64,000 bases of DNA from JACVRW01 sp963820315 (GTDB lineage Bacteria; Actinomycetota; Thermoleophilia; Solirubrobacterales; Thermoleophilaceae). The stretch covers positions 1 to 64,000 of the forward strand of contig CAWFZK010000005.1 in the NCBI GenBank assembly GCA_963820315.1, read 5' to 3'. The notes under the pieces were generated by a model. It saw only the letters and a program-made list of their open reading frames with translations, was not told the DNA's origin and made no database searches. A program made the position numbers and the translations under genes. Positions 33,760 to 42,609 of this stretch are shown piece by piece (within the stretch, counting starts at the first letter, position 1; the number at the start of each line of letters is the position of its first letter).

Positions 33760-34741
33760 CGAGGGCCTCCTCCACCACTCGCAGAATTCCCTCGCGGCGG
33801 CGGTCCATCGGGAAGGTCGTCAGGATACGCGCGCGCGCCGCCGCCGACGCCGGGGCGCCGAGCTCGAGCGCCCGGCGGATTCCCGCCGCGACCGCTTCCG
33901 GCTCCTGCGACTCGATCAGCACCCCCGCCTCGCCGACGACCTCGGGCATCGCGGTCACGTTCATCACGACGGGCACGCACCCGGCCAGCATCGCCTCGGC
34001 CACGGCGAGGCCGAAGCCCTCATGCCGGGAGGCCTGGACGTAGACGGCGGCGTCGCGGTACGTGTCGAGCAGCTGCTCGTCGGACAGCCAACCGGTCAGC
34101 TCGAGGTTCGTCCCGCCGGCGGCGCGCAGCTCCTCGACGGCCTCGTCGAGCCACTTGCCGGCGAGCACGAAACGAACGTCCGGCAGTTCCCGGGACGCAC
34201 GCGCGAAGGGAAGCTGCCCCTTCTGGACGAGCGTGCCGTGGTCGACCGCGCCGACGGTCAGCGCCAGCCGCTGCTTCTCCTCGCCGGGCGGCTCACCGAA
34301 CGGGTCGGGCACGCCGTGGTGGATGACGGTCACGCTCGCGGGCGGGATCGGCGTGTTCCGCTCGATCTCGGTGAGCGAGTAGTTCGAGTTCGTGACGAGC
34401 CGCCCGGCGCGCCGGAACAGCCAGCGGCTCGCCCAGCGGCGCAGGCCGCCCTGCTGATGGCCGTAGCCGATGTCCGGCATGTTCGCCACGTCGAAGCCGC
34501 CGATCACGAGCACCGAGGGCTTGCGGAGGAGCCAGGCGAGCGTGATCGGCAAGAACGTGTGCCACGAGGCGAACCAGCCGAACACGAGGTCCGCACGGAG
34601 CACGCCGGCGATCACCTTGACCGGGTTGGGGAGGCGGCCGGGCTGGTAGAGGTCCTCGAGCTCGTAGCGCTCGGCGAGGATGTCGCGATCGATCTGCACG
34701 AAGCTCGCCTTGCGCGAGTGGACGTAGAGGATGCGCTTCAC
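33752..34741 (-). CDS. Family-1-type glycosyltransferase (GT4 fold)
   Basis: 329 aa GT-B enzyme. The C-terminal donor site has the EX7E-type motif SRHEGFGLAVAEAMLAGCVPV, and FVLAGKW and LTGWLSDEQLLDTY are typical. It would transfer a sugar from a nucleotide donor to a lipid or polymer. The GTG start overlaps the asnB stop. The pair resembles surface-polysaccharide genes in which AsnB-like proteins amidate a sugar acid. Confidence 0.88.
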   Translation of the reverse strand: MKRILYVHSRKASFVQIDRDILAERYELEDLYQPGRLPNPVKVIAGVLRADLVFGWFASWHTFLPITLAWLLRKPSVLVIGGFDVANMPDIGYGHQQGGLRRWASRWLFRRAGRLVTNSNYSLTEIERNTPIPPASVTVIHHGVPDPFGEPPGEEKQRLALTVGAVDHGTLVQKGQLPFARASRELPDVRFVLAGKWLDEAVEELRAAGGTNLELTGWLSDEQLLDTYRDAAVYVQASRHEGFGLAVAEAMLAGCVPVVMNVTAMPEVVGEAGVLIESQEPEAVAAGIRRALELGAPASAAARARILTTFPMDRRREGILRVVEEALAG

Positions 34742-36624
34742 GCCGCGACGGGCTCCCGCGCCTCGATGAAGGCGTGGTGCCATTCGGACAGCTCGAGCAG
34801 GCAGTAGAGGATCGCCTTGTGGTCTGCCCGCCCGCGCCGGTGCTGGGCGACGAGCCGCGCGACCGCGGCCGGCTCGATCAACTCCGCGAGCGCCGTGCCG
34901 GGCGCGTAGCGCCGCTCGGCCTCGGCGCCGAGCGAGGCGCGCAGCCAGTCGTCGTAGGGGGTGGCGAAGCCGTGCTTGGGACGGTTTGCGATGCCGGGCG
35001 GCAGGATGCGCTCCATCGCCAGGCGGTGCAGGCGCTTGCCCGCTCCCCGGCGCGCCCGGGTGGCCGCGGGGATGCGCTCGACGAAGCGCATGAGCTCGAT
35101 GTCGAGGAACGGCACGCGCAGCTCGAGGCCGGCGGCCATCGACATCTTGTCGTTGCAGATCAGGATCCCGTCCGGCAGGAACATGTGGGTGTCGAGGTAG
35201 AGCGCCTGGTCGAGCAGGCTGCGGCCCGGGACGTCGGCAAGGACCGTGCGGGCGCTCGCGAGACGCTCGAGCGTCGCGTCGGTGGCGCGCCCTCGCTCCC
35301 CGAGCAGCGCGGAGCGCACCGGGGCGTCGGTGATCTCGACCAGGCGCAGGAGCCGCTCGGCATCGCCGCGGCCGCCGAGCACATGGGCCGTGCGGCGGGC
35401 GCGCGCGGCGCGCGGCAGCGCGCGGGCGAGCACCGCCGCGGGCGACGCCGCGGCCGCCGGCACGAACCGCAGCCGGTCGAGCACGGCGGCGGCCTGGTGG
35501 CGGCCGTAGCCGCCGTGCGGCTCGTCCGCGCCCTGGCCCGCGAGCACGACCTTCACGCGCGTGGCAGCGAAGCGCGACAGCTGCATCAGGGCGGGGGCGC
35601 TCGGGATTCCGCAGGGCTCCTCGAGCCGCGGCACGCTGAGCGCGAGCTCGGCGAGGAAATCGGTCTCGGTCGTGGTGGTCGAGTGGTGGTCGGTGCCGAT
35701 CTGGCGGGCGCTCTCGGCGGCGGCCGCGCGTTCGTCGAGCACGTCGCCATGGCCGGGGAAGCCGATCGTGAAGGTGGTGGGCGGGCTCTCCGAGCGGGCG
35801 GCCATCGCCGCGACCACGGCCGCAGAGTCGACCCCGCCCGACAGGAACGCGCCATAGGGGACGTCGGACATCATCTGGCGCTCGACGGCGTCGGTGAAGC
35901 GCTCGGCCAGCTGGTCGGCGAGCTCGTCGTCGCCGGCCCCCTCGAACGGGCTCCCCGGGCGCTCGCGCCAGCTGTCGACGCGCGGCATGCCGTTCGGTTC
36001 GACCACGAGCGTGGACGCGGCCTGCAACTTGTAGATGCCCTCGAACAGGGTGCGCGGCGCGGGCACGAAGCGGCAGGCGAGGTAGTGGTCGAGGGCGACG
36101 CGGTCGACTCGAGGCTGGGCGAGCCCGGCCGCCAGCAGCGCGTTTATCTCGGAGGCGAGCGCCACCCGGCGGCCGTCCGTCCACCAGTAGAGCGGCTTCA
36201 CGCCGAAGGCGTCGCGTGCCGCGACGAGGCGCTGGCGGCGCTCGTCCCAGAGCGCGAACGCGAAGATGCCGCTGAGCCGGCGGACGAACTCGAGTCCGTG
36301 CTCCTCGTAGGCGTGGACCACCACCTCGCTGTCGGAGTGCGTCGCGAAGCGGTGCCCGCGCTGCTCGAGCAGCCGGCGCATCTGGACCTGGTTGTAGATC
36401 TCCCCGTTGACGATCGCGGTCACCTGGCCGTCCTCGGAGTCGAGCGGCTGATCGCCGCCCGCGACGTCGATGATCGCCAGCCGGGTGTGGGCAAGCGCGA
36501 GCGGGCCGATCCGCCTTAGCGCTTCCCCGTCGGGGCCGCGGTGACGCAGCGCGTCGATCATCCGCTCGGCCGCTTCGGGCCCCGAGGTGCCGGCCGGATC
36601 GAGGATTGCTCCGATCCCGCACAT
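34738..36624 (-). CDS. asnB: Asparagine synthase (glutamine-hydrolysing)
   Basis: 628 aa, full length. Cys2 (MCGIGAI) is the glutaminase nucleophile. GEIYNQVQMRRLL and HSDSEVVVHAYEEHG belong to the N-terminal amidotransferase. The PP-loop SGGVDSAAV of the synthetase is present. It makes asparagine, or amidates a surface sugar given the neighbouring glycosyltransferase. Divergent from the pilin gene, 138 bases apart. Confidence 0.94.
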   Translation of the reverse strand: MCGIGAILDPAGTSGPEAAERMIDALRHRGPDGEALRRIGPLALAHTRLAIIDVAGGDQPLDSEDGQVTAIVNGEIYNQVQMRRLLEQRGHRFATHSDSEVVVHAYEEHGLEFVRRLSGIFAFALWDERRQRLVAARDAFGVKPLYWWTDGRRVALASEINALLAAGLAQPRVDRVALDHYLACRFVPAPRTLFEGIYKLQAASTLVVEPNGMPRVDSWRERPGSPFEGAGDDELADQLAERFTDAVERQMMSDVPYGAFLSGGVDSAAVVAAMAARSESPPTTFTIGFPGHGDVLDERAAAAESARQIGTDHHSTTTTETDFLAELALSVPRLEEPCGIPSAPALMQLSRFAATRVKVVLAGQGADEPHGGYGRHQAAAVLDRLRFVPAAAASPAAVLARALPRAARARRTAHVLGGRGDAERLLRLVEITDAPVRSALLGERGRATDATLERLASARTVLADVPGRSLLDQALYLDTHMFLPDGILICNDKMSMAAGLELRVPFLDIELMRFVERIPAATRARRGAGKRLHRLAMERILPPGIANRPKHGFATPYDDWLRASLGAEAERRYAPGTALAELIEPAAVARLVAQHRRGRADHKAILYCLLELSEWHHAFIEAREPVAA

Positions 36625-36667
36625 GCGCGCTGATCATGGCAGGGCCACTTGTCGCTCCCCTGTCACC

Positions 36668-36697
36668 GACCCGCGCCGCAATTGTCACGCGCGGGTC
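36668..36697. other. Strong stem-loop between asnB and pilin genes
   Basis: Perfect 9-bp stem GACCCGCGC / GCGCGGGTC around a 12-base loop, in the divergent gap. Since neither gene ends here, it is not a simple terminator. It may be a regulatory hairpin in the pilin leader or a protein site. Confidence 0.45.
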
Positions 36698-36712
36698 TGG
36701 AGCCGTGCGTCG

Positions 36713-36754
36713 CCTCTGCGGAAGATCCCGGTCGTTCAGCCAGATCTTCAGAGG
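36713..36754 (+). promoter_or_regulatory. Leader hairpin sequestering the pilin ribosome-binding site
   Basis: Stem GAAGATC (36721-36727) with GATCTTC (36743-36749), extended after a 3-base bulge by CCTCT (36713-36717) pairing with AGAGG (36750-36754). The last block is the front of the Shine-Dalgarno GAGGAGG (36751-36757) of the pilin. It could limit translation until melted or displaced. Confidence 0.5.
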
Positions 36755-36762
36755 AGGAAGTG

Positions 36763-36981
36763 ATGCACCGCTTGATGGGACGCCTGCACGCCGGCGTGAT
36801 CGGGCTGCGTTCGAGCCGGGGTCAGGGGACGGTGGAGTACGTGGCGCTGATCCTGCTGATCGCGCTCGTGATGGCCGGCGTGATCGCCGCGATGAAGGGC
36901 TTCAGGACCGACGAGGGCAAGGAGCTCGGCGACGTGATCATCGGCAAGATCAAGGAGGCCGTGCGCAAGGTCGAGTTCTAG
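36763..36981 (+). CDS. Flp/Tad-type pilin
   Basis: 72 aa. The short basic leader ends RSSRGQGTVEYVALILLIALV: the prepilin peptidase site is Gly20/Gln21, with Glu25 at position 5 of the mature chain, then a hydrophobic helix. It has a strong Shine-Dalgarno sequence (GAGGAGG). No tad/flp assembly genes lie in the window, so it is an orphan pilin here. A pseudopilin or TadE-like role is the alternative. Confidence 0.85.
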   Translation: MHRLMGRLHAGVIGLRSSRGQGTVEYVALILLIALVMAGVIAAMKGFRTDEGKELGDVIIGKIKEAVRKVEF

Positions 36982-37060
36982 GCGACGGCTGCGCGGGGCG
37001 CGGCTGGGCCTCGTCGCCCGCTCGCCCCGCGCGCCGCCTGGCCTGCGAGGATTGGCCGTC

Positions 37061-37903
37061 GTGGCCGACCTCCACAAGAGCCTGCCGGTCGCTGTGTTCG
37101 ACTCGGGTGTCGGCGGCCTGACCGTGCTGCACGAGTGCCTCGTGTCGCTGCCGCATGAGGACTTCGTCTATCTCGGTGACACGGCGCGCTTCCCCTACGG
37201 CGACCGTACGCCCGAGCAGCTGCTCGCGTTTGCGCGCGAGTTGAGCACGATCCTGCTGGAGCGCGGCGCCAAGCTGCTGGTGGTGGCCTGCAACTCCGCC
37301 ACCGCGGCGGCGCTGCCGGCGCTGCGCGCAGAGCTCGAGGGGCGCGTGCCGGTCGTCGGCGTCGTCACGCCGGAGTCGCGGCTCGCGGCCGCCGCCACTC
37401 GCAACGGCAGGGTCGGGCTGCTGGCCACGCCGGCGACCGTCGCCAGCGGCGCCTACGCGAGGGCGCTGGCCGCGGCGGCGCCGGAGGCCGAGCTGCACGC
37501 GCTCGCATCGGCCGAGCTCGCGCCGCTGATCCAGGAGGGCGGCGAGGTCGACGAGCGCGTCGTGTCCTGCGTCGACGGGCTCTGCCGGCCGCTGCGCGCC
37601 GCCGGGGTCGACACGGTCATCCTCGGCTGTACCCACTATCCGCTCGTGCGGCCCGTGCTCCAGCGGGCGCTCGGCCGCGGCGTTGCCGTGGTCAGCTCCG
37701 GCGAGGCGATCGCATCCGAGGTCGAAGCGCGCCTGCGCGTTGCCGGCCTCGCGAACGACGAGGCGCGCCGCGGCGGCTACCGCTTCCTCGCGACCGGCGA
37801 TCCGGACGAGTTCAGGCGCCTCGGCACCCGCTTCCTGCAGCTGCCGATCGGCTCGGTCGAGCACGTCGAGGTGGCCCAGCCCGCACGGAGGGCCGCGGCG
37901 TGA
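37061..37903 (+). CDS. murI: Glutamate racemase
   Basis: 280 aa. The acid-base cysteines are in VACNSATAAAL and LGCTHYPLVRP, and the substrate motif FDSGVGGLTVL is present. It makes D-glutamate for peptidoglycan. GTG 37061 is preferred over TTG 37052 for ribosome-site spacing (GAGG at 37047-37050). It overlaps rph by GTGA. Confidence 0.95.
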   Translation: MADLHKSLPVAVFDSGVGGLTVLHECLVSLPHEDFVYLGDTARFPYGDRTPEQLLAFARELSTILLERGAKLLVVACNSATAAALPALRAELEGRVPVVGVVTPESRLAAAATRNGRVGLLATPATVASGAYARALAAAAPEAELHALASAELAPLIQEGGEVDERVVSCVDGLCRPLRAAGVDTVILGCTHYPLVRPVLQRALGRGVAVVSSGEAIASEVEARLRVAGLANDEARRGGYRFLATGDPDEFRRLGTRFLQLPIGSVEHVEVAQPARRAAA

Positions 37904-38646
37904 GCGAGGCACGCAACGACGGCCGCACGCCCGGCGACCTGCGTCCGATTGCGATCACACCCGGCTTCATGCGCACCGCCACCGGGTCGGCGCTGATCGA
38001 GGCTGGTGGCACGCGCGTGATCTGCACGGCGAGCGTCGAGGACGAGGTCCCGCGCTGGATGGCCGGCCGGGGCCGCGGCTGGGTGACGGCCGAGTACGGC
38101 ATGCTGCCCGCCTCCACCGGCGAGCGCAAGCGCCGCGATGTCTCGAAGGGCCGGCCCGACGGCCGCACGGTCGAGATCCAGCGCCTGATCGGGCGCTCGC
38201 TGCGTGGCGTCGTCGATTTCGAGGGGCTCGGCGAGCGCACCGTCTGGATCGACTGCGACGTGCTCGAGGCCGACGGCGGCACGCGCTGCGCCGCGATCAC
38301 CGGCGGCTACGTGGCGCTCGAGCTGGCGCTGCGGGCGGTGATGGCGGCCGGCGGGCTCGACCGGCTGCCGCTCAACCAGTCGGTCGCGGCGGTGTCGTGT
38401 GGCGTCGTCGACGGCCGCGCGCTCCTCGATCTCGACTACTCGGAGGACTCGACCGCCGAGGTCGACGCCAACGTCGTGATGACCGGCGACGGCGGCCTGG
38501 TCGAGGTCCAGGCCACGGCCGAGCGAACGCCGCTCTCGCGCGCCTCGCTCGACGAGCTGCTCGCGCTGGCCGCCGACGGCATCGACCGGCTGCGGGCGGC
38601 TCAGGAGGCCGCCGTCGCCGGCACGCAGGCCCCTGCAACGGGTTGA
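37900..38646 (+). CDS. rph: Ribonuclease PH
   Basis: 248 aa phosphorolytic 3'-5' exoribonuclease that trims tRNA 3' ends. Family motifs: GTRVICTASVEDEVP, RGRGWVTAEYGMLPAST, RRDVSKGRPDGRTVEIQRLI, DCDVLEADGGTRCAAITGG. Full length. murI-rph-rdgB order is common in actinobacteria. Confidence 0.96.
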   Translation: MSEARNDGRTPGDLRPIAITPGFMRTATGSALIEAGGTRVICTASVEDEVPRWMAGRGRGWVTAEYGMLPASTGERKRRDVSKGRPDGRTVEIQRLIGRSLRGVVDFEGLGERTVWIDCDVLEADGGTRCAAITGGYVALELALRAVMAAGGLDRLPLNQSVAAVSCGVVDGRALLDLDYSEDSTAEVDANVVMTGDGGLVEVQATAERTPLSRASLDELLALAADGIDRLRAAQEAAVAGTQAPATG

Positions 38647-38649
38647 GCC

Positions 38650-39295
38650 GTGCGGCTCGTCCTCGCCAGCCGCAACGAGCACAAGCTGCGCGAGCTGGCG
38701 CAGCTGATTCCTTTTGAGCTCGACCGCGCTGCCCGACGAGATCGAGCTGCCGCCCGAGACCGGCACGACCTTCGCCGACAACGCGCTCGGCAAGGCGCGC
38801 GCCGCGGCCACCGCGACCGGACGGCCCGCGATCGCCGACGACTCGGGCATCGAGGCGGCCGCGCTGAACGGGGCGCCCGGCGTCTGGTCGGCGCGCTTCG
38901 CCGGCGAGCACGCCTCCGACGAGGAGAACCTCGCCCAGCTCCTTCGCGACGTGCCGCGCGACGGCGACCGGCGCGTCGCCTACGTGTGCGCGCTCGTCTA
39001 CGTCGAGCCGGGCGGCCGCGAGGAGCTCGTGCACGGGCGCTGCGAGGGCACGCTCGCGCTGGAGCCGCGCGGCAACGGCGGCTTTGGCTACGACCCCGCC
39101 TTCATCCCGGACGACTATCCGGGCGACGAGCGCACGATGGCGGAGCTCAGCCCCGACGAGAAGGACGCGATCAGCCATCGCGGCCGCGCGGCGCGCGAGC
39201 TCGCCGCCAAGCTGCGCGAGCTCGACGAGGAGCACCGGCCCGCGGGGCCGCTGCGCGACATGTTCGCGCGCAGGCGCAAGAGGCCGCGCCCGTGA
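38650..39295 (+). pseudogene. rdgB: RdgB/HAM1 non-canonical purine NTP pyrophosphatase, frameshifted
   Basis: Cleans ITP/XTP from the nucleotide pool. The start LVLASRNEHKLRELAQLIPF lies in one frame. The rest, ALPDEIELPPETGTTFADNA, DDSGIEAAALNGAPGVWSAR and GFGYDPAFIP through the terminus, lies in another. Deleting one base near 38722 joins them into a normal 215-residue protein. Every catalytic motif is intact, so the gene is probably functional in vivo and the break is more likely a sequence error. Confidence 0.9.
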
Positions 39296-40287
39296 GCGGC
39301 GCGCGCAGAAGGGTCAGCGCGGCGGCGTCTGCGACGGGGCGTGCCGTCGGCCCCGCGGCGCAGGCGCCGCGCAAGGAGCGAGCCGCGGCGGTCTCGATCC
39401 TCTCGAACACGCTGCTGATCCTGCTGAAGGTCGTGGCGGGCGTCGTCACCGGCTCGATCGCGATCCTCACCGAGGCGGCTCACTCGGCGATCGACCTGGT
39501 CGCGTCGGTGATCGCCTTCTTCTCGGTGCGCAAGGCCAGCGAGCCGGCAGACGCGGATCACCCCTACGGCCACGACAAGGTCGAGAACGTGGCCGCCGGG
39601 ATCGAGGGAATGCTGATCCTGGTCGGCGCCGGCGTGATCATCTTCGAGTCGCTGCGCCGGCTGGCCCAGGGCTCGGAGATCGAGTCGCTCGGCTTCGGCA
39701 TCGCCGTGATCGCGTTCTCCGCTGTCGCCAACCTGGCGGTCTCGGCGTACCTCTACAGGCAGGCGCAGGCGACCGAGTCGCCGGCGCTCGAGGGGGACGC
39801 CGCGCACCTGCGCACGGACGCCTTCACCTCGATCGGCGTGCTCGTCGGGCTCGTGCTCGTCGAGTTGACCGGGGCCACCTGGATCGACCCGGCGGCGGCG
39901 CTCGTCGTGGCGGGCGCGATCGTGTTCGCGGGCGTGCGCATCCTCAGGCGGACGAGCCGGGTGCTCGTGGACGAGGCGCTGCCCGAGGACGAGATGGAGG
40001 CGCTGCGCCGCACCGTCGCGAGCCACGGCGCCCCCGAGCTGATCGGCTTCCACAAGCTGCGCGCGCGGCGCGCCGGCAGCCGTCGCTACATCGACCTCCA
40101 CCTCCAATTCCGCGACGGCACGAGCCTGCAACGCGCCCACGAGATCTCGCACGAGCTGCAGCGCGCGATCGGCGACACGCTGCGCGGCGCGGACGTGCTC
40201 ATCCACCTCGAGCCGGAGGAGGCCGCCGACAAGCGGGCGGACGAGCCGCGCGAGCCTCCCGTCGCACCGCCCGCGGAGCGGGCCTAG
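39292..40287 (+). CDS. Cation diffusion facilitator (CDF) transporter
   Basis: 331 aa. The membrane region carries the zinc-site pairs HSAID and the HLRTD repeat, with HPYGHDKVENVA after TM2. The C-terminal cytosolic ferredoxin-like domain (SRRYIDLHLQFRDGTSLQRA) senses metal. It probably exports Zn, Mn, Fe or Co. The GTG start overlaps the rdgB stop. About 25 extra N-terminal residues precede TM1. Confidence 0.93.
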   Translation: MSGARRRVSAAASATGRAVGPAAQAPRKERAAAVSILSNTLLILLKVVAGVVTGSIAILTEAAHSAIDLVASVIAFFSVRKASEPADADHPYGHDKVENVAAGIEGMLILVGAGVIIFESLRRLAQGSEIESLGFGIAVIAFSAVANLAVSAYLYRQAQATESPALEGDAAHLRTDAFTSIGVLVGLVLVELTGATWIDPAAALVVAGAIVFAGVRILRRTSRVLVDEALPEDEMEALRRTVASHGAPELIGFHKLRARRAGSRRYIDLHLQFRDGTSLQRAHEISHELQRAIGDTLRGADVLIHLEPEEAADKRADEPREPPVAPPAERA

Positions 40288-40424
40288 AGCAGGTTCACGG
40301 CTGCCGCGGCGCCGACCGCGAGCAGGATCGCGAAGTAGCCGACGTAGCCGTTCACCAGCAGCAGCAGCGCGACGATCAGGCACAGGCCGACCGTCACGAG
40401 CCAGGAGATTCTCGAGAGAGGCAC
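40284..40424 (-). CDS. Small membrane protein
   Basis: 46 aa, below usual ORF cut-offs. GTG 40424 starts VPLSRISWLVTVGLCLIVAL, followed by two hydrophobic helices with a short loop (LVNGYVGYFAILLAVGAAAA). The stop overlaps the end of the convergent CDF gene. Nothing else explains the 236-base gap after CDF. The function is unknown; possibly spurious. Confidence 0.5.
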   Translation of the reverse strand: MPLSRISWLVTVGLCLIVALLLLVNGYVGYFAILLAVGAAAAVNLL

Positions 40425-40523
40425 GCGACCATTGTGCCGCGCCGGCCGGCGACGGAGCTATCCGCGCCGTGGCCGAGGTCGCCGGCTCGGCCGGCGACGG
40501 AGGCATCCGTATCCTCAGCCCTG

Positions 40524-41012
40524 ATGGCCGAGACGCTCACCCCCGACGCCGCCCCGGCCCGCCTGCTGGAGCTCTCGATCGACGCCCGCGCGGTCGTTCT
40601 GCTCGACGCCGCCGGCGCGCCGGCAGCCTGGACCGAGGCCGACTCGGAGCGGGGCCGCGCCCTTGCCGAGCTCGCCCGCGAGCTGTTCGAGACCGTTGAC
40701 CGCGCCACGCGCGACTGGGATCCGGATCCGCCTGAGCAGATCGAGGTGCAGGTGCCCGGCGGCGCCGTGTTCGCGTCGCGCACGCCGCGCTGGACGCTGG
40801 CGGTGGTTGCCCGCCGGGCGGCCCTCTCGTCGCTGATGCTGATGGACCTGCGCGCCGTGCTAGGCGAGCTCGAGGGCGGCCCTCCCATCCGGCAATCGAC
40901 GTCCACCGACGACGGCGCCGCCGGCGAAGCGCCGGACGAAGAGGCGATCGAGGAGGCGGCGGCCGGCGAGTCGCCCGTTCCCGAGCTCGGCGCGCGCGGG
41001 GACGAGTCGTGA
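40524..41012 (+). CDS. Roadblock/LC7-like domain protein (tentative)
   Basis: 162 aa, soluble. DARAVVLLDAAGAPAAWTEA, then PGGAVFASRTPRWTLAVVAR and a hydrophobic helix LSSLMLMDLRAVLGEL resemble the roadblock/LC7 fold used by small-GTPase partners. An acidic tail follows. TATCCT lies eight bases before the ATG. It is coupled by GTGA to a small gene. Family assignment is by pattern only. Confidence 0.6.
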   Translation: MAETLTPDAAPARLLELSIDARAVVLLDAAGAPAAWTEADSERGRALAELARELFETVDRATRDWDPDPPEQIEVQVPGGAVFASRTPRWTLAVVARRAALSSLMLMDLRAVLGELEGGPPIRQSTSTDDGAAGEAPDEEAIEEAAAGESPVPELGARGDES

Positions 41013-41227
41013 AGGAGAAGCGCAAGGGGCCGATCTCGATCGCCGGCGGGCTCGTCGACTCGGTCGCGGCCACCGTCCGGCGCATGCAGCGCGATCGCGA
41101 GCCGCGCGCGCTCGCCTACGACCCGACCGGCTACGCGCGCCTGATCCAGCCGGAGGCCCGCGGCCACGCCCGCATCCTCGAGATCGCGGAGGAGATGGTG
41201 TCGAGCGCGGGGTCCGAGGAGAGATGA
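41009..41227 (+). CDS. Small conserved-looking protein between LC7-like and tldD
   Basis: 72 aa, basic N-terminus (VKEKRKGPISIAGGLVDSVA), then RALAYDPTGYARLIQPE and a short helix. It is bounded by GTGA and ATGA overlaps on both sides, so it is surely translated with its neighbours. I do not recognise the family and cannot assign a function. Confidence 0.7.
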   Translation: MKEKRKGPISIAGGLVDSVAATVRRMQRDREPRALAYDPTGYARLIQPEARGHARILEIAEEMVSSAGSEER

Positions 41228-42609
41228 CGCTCGTCGCACCCGAGCTGGCGGCAGCGGTGCTCGAGCGGGCGCTCGCCCGCGGCGGCGACCTCGCCGAGCT
41301 CTACGCGGAGGCGCGCCAGGGCTTCGCGCTGTCGCTCGACGACGGACGCGTCGAGCGCCCCCAGGGCGGCCGCGAGCGCGGCGTGTGCGTGCGCGTGGTG
41401 CAGGGCGAGTCGAGCTACTACGGCTACGTCGACGGCACCGCGGAGCAGGACCTGCTGCGCGTGGCCGACTCGGTGGCCCAGGCGGTGCGGGGCCAGGCCC
41501 GCCACGCCGCTGCGCTGACCGCCGCCGAGCCGGTGAACGGCCACCCGATCAGGATCCATCCTGAGGAGGTCGACGCGCGGCGCAAGGCCGACCTGCTGCG
41601 CGCCTGCGAGGAGCGCGCTCGCTCGGCCGGCGCCGAGGTGGCTCAGGTGCGGCTCGGCTACGGGGAGTCGCGGCGGCTCGTCGAGGTGTACGGCTCCGAT
41701 GGCCGCGCGGCGGCGGACGACCGCACGCGGATCCGGCTGAGCGCGCAGGTTGTCGCGCGCCGCGACGACCGGGTCGAGACGGGCACCGACACGCGCGGGG
41801 GGCACGCGGGCTACGAGCTGCTCGAGGACGATCCCGAGCAGGTGGCTGAGAACGCCGCGCGCCGCGCGCTGACCTTGCTCGACGCCGTCGACGCGCCCAG
41901 CGGCCGGCTGCCCGTCGTCGTCGGCAACGGCTTCGGCGGCGTGCTGCTGCACGAGGCCGTCGGCCACGGGCTCGAGGCGGACGCCGTCCAGAAGGGCGCG
42001 AGCGTCTACGCCGGGCGAATCGGCGAGCAGCTGGCGGCGGAGTTCGTGACCGCCTACGACGACGGCAGTCGCCCGAACGAGTGGGGCAGCGACGGCATCG
42101 ACGACGAGGGCACGCCGACGCGCCGGACGACGATCCTCGAGGACGGGCGACTCACCTCCTACCTCTACGACCTCCTGCGCGCGCGCCGTGACGGCGTCGA
42201 GTCGACCGGCAACGGCCGCCGCGAGTCGTTCCGCCACCTGCCGGTGCCGCGCATGACGAACACCTTCTTCGCCCCCGGCTCGGCGACGCCCGAGGAGCTG
42301 ATCGGCGGGGTCGAGCGCGGGCTCTACGCGGTCTCATTCGGCGGCGGGCAGGTGGAGCCCGCCACCGGTGACTTCGTCTTCGGCGTCTCCGAGGGCTTCC
42401 TGATCGAGGGCGGGAAGGTGACCGCGCCGGTGCGCGGCGCGACGCTCGTCGGCAACGGAGTCGAAGCGCTCGCCGCGATCGACGGGATCGCCGACGACCT
42501 CGACATCGCGACGGGCTACTGCGGCAAGGCGGGCCAGTCCGTGGCCGCGGGCGTCGGCCAGCCGCACGTGCGCCTCCGCGAGCTCACCGTGGGCGGGACC
42601 GGCGCGTGA
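41224..42609 (+). CDS. tldD: TldD metallopeptidase
   Basis: 461 aa. The zinc site HEAVGHGLEADAVQ (HExxxH) and family motifs GRRESFRHLPVPRMTNTFF and GGGQVEPATGDFVFGVSEG are complete. TldD with TldE degrades unfolded or modified peptides such as microcin precursors. It overlaps tldE by GTGA. Confidence 0.95.
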   Translation: MTLVAPELAAAVLERALARGGDLAELYAEARQGFALSLDDGRVERPQGGRERGVCVRVVQGESSYYGYVDGTAEQDLLRVADSVAQAVRGQARHAAALTAAEPVNGHPIRIHPEEVDARRKADLLRACEERARSAGAEVAQVRLGYGESRRLVEVYGSDGRAAADDRTRIRLSAQVVARRDDRVETGTDTRGGHAGYELLEDDPEQVAENAARRALTLLDAVDAPSGRLPVVVGNGFGGVLLHEAVGHGLEADAVQKGASVYAGRIGEQLAAEFVTAYDDGSRPNEWGSDGIDDEGTPTRRTTILEDGRLTSYLYDLLRARRDGVESTGNGRRESFRHLPVPRMTNTFFAPGSATPEELIGGVERGLYAVSFGGGQVEPATGDFVFGVSEGFLIEGGKVTAPVRGATLVGNGVEALAAIDGIADDLDIATGYCGKAGQSVAAGVGQPHVRLRELTVGGTGA

